Origin: Lentisphaerae bacterium ADurb.Bin242
Lineage (GTDB): Bacteria > Verrucomicrobiota > Lentisphaeria > Victivallales > UBA1829
Direction of reading: 5' to 3'
Assembly: GCA_002069785.1 (NCBI GenBank)
Contig: MWCA01000008.1
Coordinates: forward strand, 21,825-85,824
Length of the DNA: 64,000 bases
Shown here: in pieces, positions 23,691 through 32,514 of the stretch
Layout: the number at the start of each line of letters is the position of its first letter
Position numbering within the stretch: position 1 is the stretch's first letter
Program-made: the position numbers and the translations under genes
The notes under the pieces: generated by a model
The model's database searches: none
The model's input: the letters and a program-made list of their open reading frames with translations, nothing else
What the model was told of the DNA's origin: nothing

Positions 23691-25409
23691 ATGGAAACGA
23701 TCCGACACAAGGCGGAATTTTGCGTGGTGGGCGGCGGAATCGCCGGAATGTGCGCGGCCATCGCCGCGGCGCGGCATGGAGTGAAAACCGTTCTGATGCA
23801 TGAACGGCCCGTGCTCGGAGGCAACGCCTCCAGCGAGATCCGGATGTGGATCTGCGGCGCTTACAAATATCTGGAAACCGGATTGATCGAGGAAATCCGC
23901 CTGGAGGACTTCTACCGCAATAACTGTCCGAACTATTCCGTCTGGGACAGCATTCTCTATGAAAAGGTCAAATTCCAGGAGAATCTGACCTGTCTGCTGA
24001 ACTGTTCGTGCATGGACGCCTCCCTGGAGAACGGGCGCATCCGCTCCGTCAAGGGCTGGCAGCTGACCACGCAATGCTTTCACGAGGTGGAGGCGGATTT
24101 CTTCGCGGACTGTTCCGGAGACAGCATTCTGGCGCCTCTCACGGGGGCGGAGTTCCGGATCGGGCGCGAGGCCAAAAGCGAATTCGGCGAGACGCTGGCG
24201 CAGGAGGTCGCGGACAAAAAAACCATGGGCATGAGCTGTCTTCTGCAAGCCCGTGAAACGGATTCCCCCCGGAAGTTCATCCCTCCCGCGTGGGCTTACA
24301 AATATCCCTCCGACGACGCTTTCCCGGAGCGCGGACACCGGCTGGAAGGTTTTCAGAACTTCTGGTGGATCGAACTGGGCGGCGCCCAAGACTCCATCCG
24401 CGACACCGAGGACATCCGCGACGAGCTGCTCAAGGTGACCTTCGGGCTCTGGGACCACATCAAGAACCACGGCGACCACGGCGCGGACAACTGGGTGCTG
24501 GACTGGGTCGGATTCCTCCCCGGAAAACGGGAAAGCCGCCGTTATGTCGGCGACCACATCCTTTCGGAAAAGGAAGTCCTCTCCGGAGGAAAGTTCGACG
24601 ACATCGTCGCCTACGGCGGCTGGCCGATCGACGACCATCATCCGGGCGGTTTCAATCACTTCGGTCCGCCCAACACCAACATCCTGCCCGAACAGCCCTA
24701 TGGGATTCCGCTCCGGTCCCTCTATTCGAAGAACGTCCCGAACCTGCTGTTCGCCGGACGCAACATCAGCGCGAGCCATACGGCGCTCAGTTCGACCCGC
24801 GTCATGGCGACCTGCGCCACCCTCGGGCAGGCGGTCGGGACCGCTGTCTCCCATGCGCTCCGGCACGGCCTGACGCCCCGCGAAGTCTGCGCAAAACACA
24901 TCCGCGACATCCAGAACACCCTGATGGATGACGACTGCTATCTGCCCGGCCTGAAACGGCCCGTCGCCGCGCTGTCGGCCCGGGCGAAACTCGCCGCCTC
25001 GGACGGCAATCCCGAGCCGCTGCGGAACGGCATGGACCGTCCGCTCGGGAGTGAATCCAACGCATGGTCCTGCGGAAGAGGGAGTTGCGTCGAATACACC
25101 TTCGAGCGCAAAACTCCGCTTTCCGAAGCGAGGATCGTCTTCGACTCCGATCTCGACCGCATCCACTACAACATGATCTCCTATTATCCGAAGATGCTGC
25201 CGGAGTGGATGCCGAAGTTTGAAACCCCGTCCACGCTGGTCAAGGCGTTCCATCTGGAGGTCGACGGCGTCGAGATCTTCCGGGAGACGAACAATTACCA
25301 GCGGCTGGTGAAGATTCCGCTGGCGTGCAAAGCCTCGACCCTCCGGCTGGTGATCGACGAGCTCCGTTCCGGCAAAGAGACAAGAGTTTTCGCCTTCGAG
25401 GCGAAATGA
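23691..25409 (+). CDS. FAD-dependent oxidoreductase (FAD_oxidored family)
   Basis: A 572-residue cytoplasmic flavoprotein. A Rossmann dinucleotide-binding motif is at 13-19 (GGGIAGM), followed by the family block LGGNASSEIRMWICGA and a second FAD-contact region (LFAGRNISASHTALSSTRVMATC). The last 110 residues form an extra beta-rich domain. AAGGAG lies 9 bp before the ATG. Such proteins are common in PVC bacteria and Bacteroidetes near sugar-degradation genes and are often labelled xanthan lyase-like without experimental basis; the substrate is unknown. Pairing with an IclR regulator points to a catabolic role. Confidence 0.85.
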   Translation: METIRHKAEFCVVGGGIAGMCAAIAAARHGVKTVLMHERPVLGGNASSEIRMWICGAYKYLETGLIEEIRLEDFYRNNCPNYSVWDSILYEKVKFQENLTCLLNCSCMDASLENGRIRSVKGWQLTTQCFHEVEADFFADCSGDSILAPLTGAEFRIGREAKSEFGETLAQEVADKKTMGMSCLLQARETDSPRKFIPPAWAYKYPSDDAFPERGHRLEGFQNFWWIELGGAQDSIRDTEDIRDELLKVTFGLWDHIKNHGDHGADNWVLDWVGFLPGKRESRRYVGDHILSEKEVLSGGKFDDIVAYGGWPIDDHHPGGFNHFGPPNTNILPEQPYGIPLRSLYSKNVPNLLFAGRNISASHTALSSTRVMATCATLGQAVGTAVSHALRHGLTPREVCAKHIRDIQNTLMDDDCYLPGLKRPVAALSARAKLAASDGNPEPLRNGMDRPLGSESNAWSCGRGSCVEYTFERKTPLSEARIVFDSDLDRIHYNMISYYPKMLPEWMPKFETPSTLVKAFHLEVDGVEIFRETNNYQRLVKIPLACKASTLRLVIDELRSGKETRVFAFEAK

Positions 25410-25487
25410 CGCGTCGAAGTTCCAGACGGCTGCAACCGGAGGCTGCAAAATAATTCTAATTTTGATGGGCCTTCCGGAAAAAACGGC

Positions 25488-25515
25488 TTGACTTTCCCTG
25501 AAAAACAACTATATT
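25488..25515 (+). promoter_or_regulatory. Promoter of tRNA-Glu
   Basis: TTGACT (25488-25493) and TATATT (25510-25515), 16-bp spacing, 22 bp before the mature tRNA. Confidence 0.75.
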
Positions 25516-25537
25516 ACACGCTCTGTTTCTGGCGTGT

Positions 25538-25613
25538 GTTCCCATCGTCTAGAGGCCTAGGACACCAGGTTTTCATCCTGGTAACAGGGGTTCGAATCCC
25601 CTTGGGAATGCCA
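25538..25613 (+). tRNA. tRNA-Glu (anticodon UUC)
   Basis: A 76-nt cloverleaf including an encoded CCA. The acceptor stem GTTCCCA pairs with TGGGAAT (first pair G.T), the anticodon stem CCAGG/CCTGG encloses the loop TTTTCAT with anticodon TTC, and the T arm is AGGGGTTCGAATCCCCT. Confidence 0.97.
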
Positions 25614-25660
25614 CTTTTGCCGGATTTGCTCCGGGTTGTCCGGTAGGAAAAGGATCTCAC

Positions 25661-26866
25661 ATGAAGATTTTTCTTGGCGGAATACCACTGGGCTGCGACA
25701 ACATCGGCGACGAAGCGATTCTTGCCTGCGCGGTGGAGATACTCCGCCGCAATTTCCCGGACTGTCCGATCACGGTCTGTACCGCAGACCGCGAAAATAC
25801 CGCGAAGCTTTTGAGCGTCGAAACGGCGCCGCTGTTCGGCTTCGACCCCGCCGCCTCCCTGGAGGAATTCCAACGCCTTGCCGCCCGGCACGACCTGTAT
25901 GTCTAGGCGGGCGCGACCGGGCTTTCGGACTATCCCGAAACGGCCATTCGCCTTCTGAAGACGGTCCGGGCGGCGGGAACTCCGGCGGTGCTCTGGGGCG
26001 TCGGAATGGATTCCGAGCTTAATCCCGCATTCTACCGTGTGCGCGGCCGCCGGAAACAGCTTCTCTCGCTCGCGTCCGCGTTCTGTCTCCGCAGCATCGA
26101 TTTCGTGGAAAAATATGAAGACTTTCTGGCGTCCCGCACCCGGAAACGTCTTGCGGACATCCTGAAGCAATGTCTTCTGGTGGTGGTCCGGGACCCCCAG
26201 ACGGCGCTGGAACTTTCCCGCTGCGGATTCCACAATGCGGTGATCGGGGCGGACTCCGCGATCCTTCTGCGGGAGACGCCCCAGGACCAGGTCGTCCGGG
26301 AACCCGGAATCCACCGGATCGGCTTCTGCATCTCCGCCCAGCGCCAGGTGGAGGATATTTCGCCCCTGACGGCGCTTCTCGACCGGCTCCTGGCGGACGA
26401 CTCCAACCGGATCGTCTTTATTCCCATGAATCCGAAAACCGATCATGAACTCATGGACGGGCTCCGCGCAAAGCTGAAACGTCCGGATCACGCCTTCCTG
26501 CTGGAAAACTGTCCGGAGCCGGGCCGGGTCCAGTCGGTCGCGGCCAACTGCGACGTGGTGGTCAGCAGCCGCCTTCACCTGCTGATCCTCGCGGCCAACG
26601 CCGGTACGCCGATCGTCGGAATCTCCCGGGGCAGCAAGGTGGACAACTTCCTCTCCAACTTCGGGCTCACGCCCGCGGGAACGGTCCGGAACTGCGATTT
26701 CAACCGGATTTACGAAAACGTCATGTCCTTCCGCGACAACGCCGCCGCATTCCGCAAGACCGCGGCGGAAATCCATCAAAAACTTCTGAACCGGCTCTCT
26801 TCCGCAGAACATCTTCTGCGGGAGGCGGTCGGAAAGAACAGCACGAAATCCGGCGGTGAATCATGA
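25661..26866 (+). pseudogene. Polysaccharide pyruvyl transferase family protein interrupted by one in-frame TAG
   Basis: A frame of 401 codons is open except for TAG at 25904-25906. Before it: MKIFLGGIPLGCDNIGDEAI, the N-terminus of CsaB/WcaK-type pyruvyl transferases. After it the same frame continues AGATGLSDYPETAIRLLK... to a normal C-terminus (VVSSRLHLLILAANAGTP, IGISRGSKVDNFLSNFG-like end). The context DLYV-stop-AGATG fits a Trp (TGG to TAG) or Gln codon. The family transfers pyruvate ketals from PEP to sugars of surface polymers. AAAAGGAT precedes the ATG, and the stop overlaps the next start (ATGA), so the gene looks otherwise intact: a recent nonsense mutation, sequence error or amber readthrough. 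Confidence 0.85.
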
Positions 26867-29460
26867 AGCTTCCGAACCTCTTTCCGGTTTTCATTTTCGT
26901 ACTGGTGCTCTCCTGTCCCGCCCGGGAACCCGATCCGATCCGGGGCTGTACCGAGGTGCGCGCCCTGACCGGGTCCGAACTGGTGCTGATCGGCGATTAC
27001 AGCAATTTTCTCATTTCGCAATACGCCCTCACCTACGGAAAACGGCTCATGGAAATCGAAAAACAGACCACCCTCCGCGAATGGATGCGGAACCAGGAAT
27101 ATACCTACGCCGTCGCCAAAACCATTCTGCGGTTCCGTCCCGCCATTCAGGAGGCTTATCAGGAGTCGGAGCAATTCCGCCTGACGGACGACGCGGGAAA
27201 GAATGTCCCGATCCGGGAAACCGGATACTGGCTGAATCCCATCGGACAGGCCCGTTTTCCCGATTTCAAGGACAACGCCGAACGCCGCACCAAGGACGCG
27301 GCAGTCCTTCATTTCGCATTTTTGAGCCTGAAAACACCGCTGTCGCCCGGAAACTACTCGCTGACCGATCCGCTGGGACAGAAGACTTCTTTCCGCTACG
27401 ACCCGGAAAAAAACGTCTCCGACGCGATTAAAGTCAACCAGGTGGGATACGCCCCCGACGCCGGACGCAAATTCGCGTATGCCGGCGCCTGGCGCGGCGA
27501 CCTCGGTCCCCTTCCCATGAAACACTTCGCCGGGAAGAATTTCGACCTTGTCGACGCCGCGACCGGAAAAACAGCCTTTTCCGCGCCGATCCGCCTCCGC
27601 GCCGACGACCCGGTCAGCAAGCAGGGAGCCGCCTTCACGGGCGAAGAGACTCTCGAACTGGACTTCTCCGCTTTCAAAACCCCGGGACATTACCGCATCC
27701 GGATCCCCGGCGTCGGGCTTTCCCTTCCGTTCAGGATTGGAAAGGACGTCCTCGGGGAAGCCTTCTACATTCATGCGCGCGGCCTCTATCACAAACGCTG
27801 CGGCATGGCCAAGGAAGCGCCCTGGACCCAATGGACTTCCGGCGCGTGCCATACGACGACACGGGAAGGAAACTTCCCGCCCGACATCCGGGACTACGCC
27901 CAAAATGACCGTCTGAAAGACCGCGGATTCTTCAATGCGGACGGAAAAAGGGTCGCCCTCAAACAATTCGATCTGATCGCCCCCTATGACCGCAATCCCG
28001 AACAGCGCAAGGTCCTCCCCGGCGTGGCCGGAGGATGGCACGACGCGGCGGACTACGACCGGAGACCCCAGCATTTCAACGCGGTCAACGACCTCCTCGC
28101 GGCATATCTCTTCTTCCCCGCAAACTTCACGGACGGCCAGCTCAACCTCCCCGAAAGCGGCAACGGCATCCCGGACATCGTCGACGAGGCTCTCTATGGA
28201 ATGGAGGTCTGGCGCAAAGCCCAGCGTCCCGACGGCGGAGTCGGCGTCTGGATCGAGGCATCCAGCCATCCGATCCAGAAAAATCCCGCGCTCGACCGTC
28301 AGCCGTATTATCTTTCCGCGGTCACGAGAGAGGGAACCATGCTCTACGCCGCGCACGCCGGAATGACGGCGCTCGTCCTGAAAAAGATCGGACAGCAGGA
28401 CAAAATGAAACTCTGGCTGGATTCGGCGATCCGCGCCTACGATTTCGCCATGAATCCCGCCCACCGCTTCCAGGCCGATTATGAGGCGGTCATCAACAAG
28501 AAAACGGAATCGCTCCACTACATGGAAGCGCCCGATGTTTCCATGGAATATCTCTTCAAGGCCGCCTTCAACCTTTCCATCCTCACCGGGGATAAGAAAT
28601 ATCTCCACGACATCACCGGCCATGTGAAAGAAATCAACCGCGCGCTCGGCAACTATTCCTGGAGCCTCTCCCCGTTCCTTTTCGCGGAATTCCAGACCGA
28701 AGGAGAAAACATCCCGGAACTGTCCGCAATCCGTCAGCGCTATCAGGGACTGGTGATCCGCTTCGGGGAACATGCGCTGGAAATGCTGGACAACAACTAT
28801 CCCTACCGCATTCCATGGTATCCGGCCCGCCATGCATTCTCCGCCAACATGCGCTGGGGAACCTGCCATCCGCTCGTCCGCGCCCGCTACCTGATCACCG
28901 CCTGGCGGCTTACCGGCGACACGAAATACCGCGACGGCGCCTTCCTGGCGAATGACTTCCACAACGGCGCCAATCCGCTCGGTCTTTCCATGACCAGCGG
29001 CCTCGGCCAGCGCTACCCGGTTTATTTCCTGGACTTTCCCTCCTATTCCGACAATATCGCCGAATTCGTTCCCGGCATCACTCCGTATCTCTTCACTTAC
29101 TACATCCCGTACAACGATGTCCGTCTGGCGCACGGGCTGTACTACGATTCCTCGGCGCGCCACCAGTTCCTGGGCGCTTCGCTCTCCATGCTCCCGAAGC
29201 GGTTCACCGGCGGAAAGGACCGGACGGAGAAGGAAACGCGCGAGCTTCTCGGCAAAGTCTGGCCGGTCTGGCGGCGTTTCGCCAATGTGGAAGCCTATAC
29301 CGTGGACGTCAGCGAATATACCATCTGGGAAACGATCGCGCCCGCCGCGGCGGTCACGGGATGCCTGATGTCCCCCGGCTTCCTGCCTTCGGACGAACTC
29401 AAGAACCGCAAGCCCGCCTCCGACGTCCGCAGTCTGTCCGGGTATGTCATCCTTCCGTGA
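26863..29460 (+). CDS. Glycoside hydrolase family 9 lipoprotein
   Basis: An 865-residue exported enzyme. The signal peptide ends in a lipobox (VLSC, Cys18), so it is membrane-anchored. After about 150 residues of unassigned sequence there is the CelD-type Ig-like domain (DAIKVNQVGYAPDAGRKFAY) and then the GH9 (alpha/alpha)6 barrel with the base/nucleophile block GGWHDAADYD (about 390) and a C-terminal acid block DVSEYTIWET (about 818). GH9 enzymes cut beta-1,4-glucans and related beta-glucosides, but the motifs here deviate from cellulases (VSEYTIWE rather than NEVAIDWN), so the substrate may differ. Coupled by ATGA overlap to the pyruvyl transferase. Confidence 0.88.
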   Translation: MKLPNLFPVFIFVLVLSCPAREPDPIRGCTEVRALTGSELVLIGDYSNFLISQYALTYGKRLMEIEKQTTLREWMRNQEYTYAVAKTILRFRPAIQEAYQESEQFRLTDDAGKNVPIRETGYWLNPIGQARFPDFKDNAERRTKDAAVLHFAFLSLKTPLSPGNYSLTDPLGQKTSFRYDPEKNVSDAIKVNQVGYAPDAGRKFAYAGAWRGDLGPLPMKHFAGKNFDLVDAATGKTAFSAPIRLRADDPVSKQGAAFTGEETLELDFSAFKTPGHYRIRIPGVGLSLPFRIGKDVLGEAFYIHARGLYHKRCGMAKEAPWTQWTSGACHTTTREGNFPPDIRDYAQNDRLKDRGFFNADGKRVALKQFDLIAPYDRNPEQRKVLPGVAGGWHDAADYDRRPQHFNAVNDLLAAYLFFPANFTDGQLNLPESGNGIPDIVDEALYGMEVWRKAQRPDGGVGVWIEASSHPIQKNPALDRQPYYLSAVTREGTMLYAAHAGMTALVLKKIGQQDKMKLWLDSAIRAYDFAMNPAHRFQADYEAVINKKTESLHYMEAPDVSMEYLFKAAFNLSILTGDKKYLHDITGHVKEINRALGNYSWSLSPFLFAEFQTEGENIPELSAIRQRYQGLVIRFGEHALEMLDNNYPYRIPWYPARHAFSANMRWGTCHPLVRARYLITAWRLTGDTKYRDGAFLANDFHNGANPLGLSMTSGLGQRYPVYFLDFPSYSDNIAEFVPGITPYLFTYYIPYNDVRLAHGLYYDSSARHQFLGASLSMLPKRFTGGKDRTEKETRELLGKVWPVWRRFANVEAYTVDVSEYTIWETIAPAAAVTGCLMSPGFLPSDELKNRKPASDVRSLSGYVILP

Positions 29461-30481
29461 GCCGCGAATGGCGGAAGAACGGGAAAAGCGCATCATCCAG
29501 ACCGCCGTTCCGCCCGAAAGCGAAGGAACGCGGCTGGATGCGTATCTCTCCGCGCGGTTCACCTACCGCTCCCGGGCCGAATGGCAGAAAACCGTCCGCG
29601 CGGGCGAAATCCTCCTCAATGGAAACCGGACGCGTCCCTCCCGCCTCCTTCACGCCGGGGAGGAGCTTTCCTTCGAACTGTCCGACGACTCCGAGCCGGA
29701 GGTCCGGACCGACTTTGCCGTGCTTCACGAAACACCGGATTTCCTGGTCGTTTCCAAGCCCGGCAACCTGCCGGTGCATCCCGCGGGCTGTTATTTCGCC
29801 AATACCCTGCGGATGCTTCTCCGCAAAGAATACGGCGAACTGTTCGTCGTGAACCGGCTGGACCGCGAGACCTCCGGCCTGGTCCTTCTCGCCCGGAACG
29901 GGACGGCCGCACGGAAACTCTCGCGCCTGGTCGAACACCGGGGCGTCCGGAAGCAGTACATCGTGTTCGTCCACGGACTTTTCCCGCATGAATCCCTTTC
30001 CGCCGACGGCTTCCTTTCATCCGATCCCCGCAGCGAAGTCCGCAAGAAGCGTCGCTTCTCCTTTGAAAAAACGGAGGCTCCGGACGCCGAGCCCTGCCGC
30101 ACGGATTTCACCCGTCTCGCCACGGACGGCAGCCTCAGTATGCTGGAGTGCCGGCTCCATACCGGACGCTTCCACCAGATTCGCGCCACCCTCTTTTCCC
30201 TCGGATTTCCGGTCGTGGGCGACAAGCTCTACGGTCCGGACGACACCCTGTATCTGCGCTATACGAAAAAAGCGCTGACCGGCGAGGACAAACGGCGGCT
30301 CCTCCTCGACCGTCAGGCGCTCCATGCATGGCGGATGGAGTTCATCTCGCCGTTCGACCGCAAAGAGCTTTCTTTCGAGGCGCCCCTTCCCCCGGAACTG
30401 CTGCGCCTGAAAGAACAATGCCTCGCTCCGGATTCGGAAAACGTTCCGACCGGAATCATGCCCCGGTTTTCCGAATCCTGA
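29444..30481 (+). CDS. RluA-family pseudouridine synthase
   Basis: Up to 345 residues. N-terminal S4 RNA-binding domain (about 25-80, EGTRLDAYLSARF, VRAGEILLNG), then the synthase domain with the catalytic-Asp block VVNRLDRETSGLVLLAR, preceded by DFLVVSKPGNLPVHP and followed by LHTGRFHQIRATLFSLGFPVVGDKLYG. It isomerises uridine in rRNA or tRNA; the exact target is not clear. The ATG at 29444 overlaps the GH9 gene by 17 bp; a second ATG at 29468 is equally possible, and neither has a good ribosome site. Confidence 0.9.
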   Translation: MSSFREPRMAEEREKRIIQTAVPPESEGTRLDAYLSARFTYRSRAEWQKTVRAGEILLNGNRTRPSRLLHAGEELSFELSDDSEPEVRTDFAVLHETPDFLVVSKPGNLPVHPAGCYFANTLRMLLRKEYGELFVVNRLDRETSGLVLLARNGTAARKLSRLVEHRGVRKQYIVFVHGLFPHESLSADGFLSSDPRSEVRKKRRFSFEKTEAPDAEPCRTDFTRLATDGSLSMLECRLHTGRFHQIRATLFSLGFPVVGDKLYGPDDTLYLRYTKKALTGEDKRRLLLDRQALHAWRMEFISPFDRKELSFEAPLPPELLRLKEQCLAPDSENVPTGIMPRFSES

Positions 30482-30558
30482 CTTCTTCCATGTCTTCCAT
30501 TTTCATTCTGTATCATTTTTTCTATTATAGTTTTTTCTGTTTTTATATTGAAAGCACC

Positions 30559-30586
30559 TTGTTTTTCCGGTTGAATTGAATATTAT
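30559..30586 (+). promoter_or_regulatory. Candidate promoter of the GntR operon
   Basis: TTGTTT (30559-30564) and TATTAT (30581-30586), 16-bp spacing, in a markedly AT-rich stretch (30500-30600) before the regulator. Confidence 0.45.
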
Positions 30587-30617
30587 ATTATAGAAACCAA
30601 CACAGGGAAACAGGAAT

Positions 30618-31721
30618 ATGATCCGCGAACTCTGCCGCCATACGAAAGCCGGTGAAATCGCCGCCGAACTGAAACGGACGCTGCTCCGGAAAGAGCTTCC
30701 TTCCGGCGCACGGATTCCGTCCGTCCGCAACCTGGTGCTGCGGTACGGGATTTCCAGCGTGACAGCCGACAAAGTCCTGAAAATTCTGGCGGAGGAAAAT
30801 TTTGTCTGCCGCATTCCGAAGAAGGGGACTTTCATCAAGCACAATCCGCCCGCCCTCCCGAAAATTGCGTTTCTCTGCGGAGAAAACGACCTCTCGCACG
30901 ACCCGCTCCTTCAGACTGGAGTCGAACACGTTTACCGGACTTTTTCCGAACTGGACGTGATTCCGGAAAGGGTTCCCTATTCGGCTCTTCTCAACGGAAA
31001 AACGTCCGAAGAACTCCTTTCGCGGTTCAACGGACTTCTCCTTTCCTATGCGTACCTGGACCCGAAAACCCTTCCGCTTTTCCACAAATTCCCGGGCAAG
31101 ATCATGATCCTGGGACATTACTTCCCGGCGGACGAGCTCTCCTGCAGCCAGGTCATCCCCGACATTCTTCCCGCGCTCTCGGAACTCGCCCTGCGGACGG
31201 ACCTGAAATCCTACCGGAAAATCGTCATTCTCCGGGCCACGCACCGCAACGCCCTGGCGCTGGATTCCATCCTCGAAAAATTTCTCGAACGCTTTTCCAT
31301 CCCGATTCACGACCGGATCGTCATCGAGTCGGTGAACCGGAATCCGGTGGGCTCCGCCTACCGCTATTTCCTGAAAACCGAAAAAGATTTTTCCGATACC
31401 CTGCTGATCTCCTGCTCCGGCTTCTTTTCGATGGGGCTTCGGGACGCCGTCACAGACAAAGGGCGTCCGATGCCCGACATTCTCGGCATCGACAACCTGG
31501 AAGACTACGAACCTCCGGAAAACGGAAAGAAGTTCTTCACCGACATCGATAAGGACTATCCGAAAATATTCACCGTCGCCGCCCGCAAGCTGGTCGAGAT
31601 GGTCATGAACCGGGATGACCTCAATTATATGATCACCATCCCGGCGAAGCTGATCCTGCGGGACAGCATCCGGAACCTGAAACAACAACCCATGGAGGCT
31701 TTCAATGAAAAAAAGGTATGA
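30618..31721 (+). CDS. GntR-type transcriptional regulator with LacI-like sensor domain
   Basis: 367 residues. The N-terminal winged helix (about 8-75) has the GntR pattern (IAAELKRTLLRKELPSGARI, then VRNLVLRYGISSVTADKVLKIL, GTFIKH). Residues about 80-360 resemble the periplasmic-binding-protein fold used as effector domain by LacI/AraR-type repressors, suggesting a sugar ligand. It is the first gene of a set ending with carbohydrate-active proteins and overlaps the pseudopilin gene by 17 bp, so it probably senses the sugar handled by that set. Confidence 0.88.
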   Translation: MIRELCRHTKAGEIAAELKRTLLRKELPSGARIPSVRNLVLRYGISSVTADKVLKILAEENFVCRIPKKGTFIKHNPPALPKIAFLCGENDLSHDPLLQTGVEHVYRTFSELDVIPERVPYSALLNGKTSEELLSRFNGLLLSYAYLDPKTLPLFHKFPGKIMILGHYFPADELSCSQVIPDILPALSELALRTDLKSYRKIVILRATHRNALALDSILEKFLERFSIPIHDRIVIESVNRNPVGSAYRYFLKTEKDFSDTLLISCSGFFSMGLRDAVTDKGRPMPDILGIDNLEDYEPPENGKKFFTDIDKDYPKIFTVAARKLVEMVMNRDDLNYMITIPAKLILRDSIRNLKQQPMEAFNEKKV

Positions 31722-32490
31722 AAAAGGAGTGTTTGCGCCGGGAGAAATCCGGTCCGGCAAAAAGAACGGATTCACACTGATCGAACTTCTGGTCGTCGTT
31801 GCGATCATCGCGATTCTGGCGGGGATGCTGCTGCCCGCACTGAATGCGGCGAAAAAGAAAGCACAGGGGATCCAGTGCATTTCCAATCTCCGGCAGTACA
31901 TGCAAGTCCACCATACCTATTCCGGCGACTTCAATGAATATTTCCTGACGGGATATTACGACGGGCTTTCCCCTTATCCGGTCTACAATCCGCTGAAATA
32001 CATGACGAACCGCAAAATCACCAAGTGTCCGAGCACCGATGACTACAACACAACCAACGACTATTACGGACTCGCCTCCAAAGGCACCGCCAGCGGCAAT
32101 ACGGTCAATGCCCAACTGAAGGGAGCGAACTTCTATTATCCCGCCAACCAGACCACAAAGTCCATCTCCACGATCAACTCGAAACTGATCCGCCAGCCCT
32201 CCCGGTATTTCCAGAACGGCGACAGCCGGATCGCCAATCTTTCGAAACAGGCGGCCTCGGTCACTCCATTCAGCACCCCAGGAGATCGCGCCCGTTTCTA
32301 TATGGCGCACTCGAACCGGATCAATGTGAACTTCCTGGACGGACACTGCGGAAGCCTGGCTCCGATGGAATACGTGGACACCTTCCTGACCGACTGGAAA
32401 TCGGACAACTACAACGGCGTAGCAATCCAGTGGATGGACTCTTCCGGAGTGCAGCGCAGCAGTCCCTGGAAACTGTACACCGGAATTTAA
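31705..32490 (+). CDS. Type II secretion/prepilin-like protein with H-X9-DG motif
   Basis: 261 residues. After a basic leader, the prepilin cleavage/methylation signal is present (GFTLIELLVVVAIIAILAGM, cleavage after Gly, Glu at +5). The body ends with MAHSNRINVNFLDGHCG, i.e. His, nine residues, Asp-Gly, the mark of a pseudopilin family greatly expanded in Planctomycetes and Lentisphaerae. Its function is not established; members are thought to be surface or periplasmic pseudopilins. An AGG within the upstream gene serves as ribosome site. It is followed after 24 bp by the multidomain carbohydrate-binding protein. Confidence 0.9.
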   Translation: MKKRYEKGVFAPGEIRSGKKNGFTLIELLVVVAIIAILAGMLLPALNAAKKKAQGIQCISNLRQYMQVHHTYSGDFNEYFLTGYYDGLSPYPVYNPLKYMTNRKITKCPSTDDYNTTNDYYGLASKGTASGNTVNAQLKGANFYYPANQTTKSISTINSKLIRQPSRYFQNGDSRIANLSKQAASVTPFSTPGDRARFYMAHSNRINVNFLDGHCGSLAPMEYVDTFLTDWKSDNYNGVAIQWMDSSGVQRSSPWKLYTGI

Positions 32491-32514
32491 CCGAAAACAG
32501 AAGGATATAAAATC

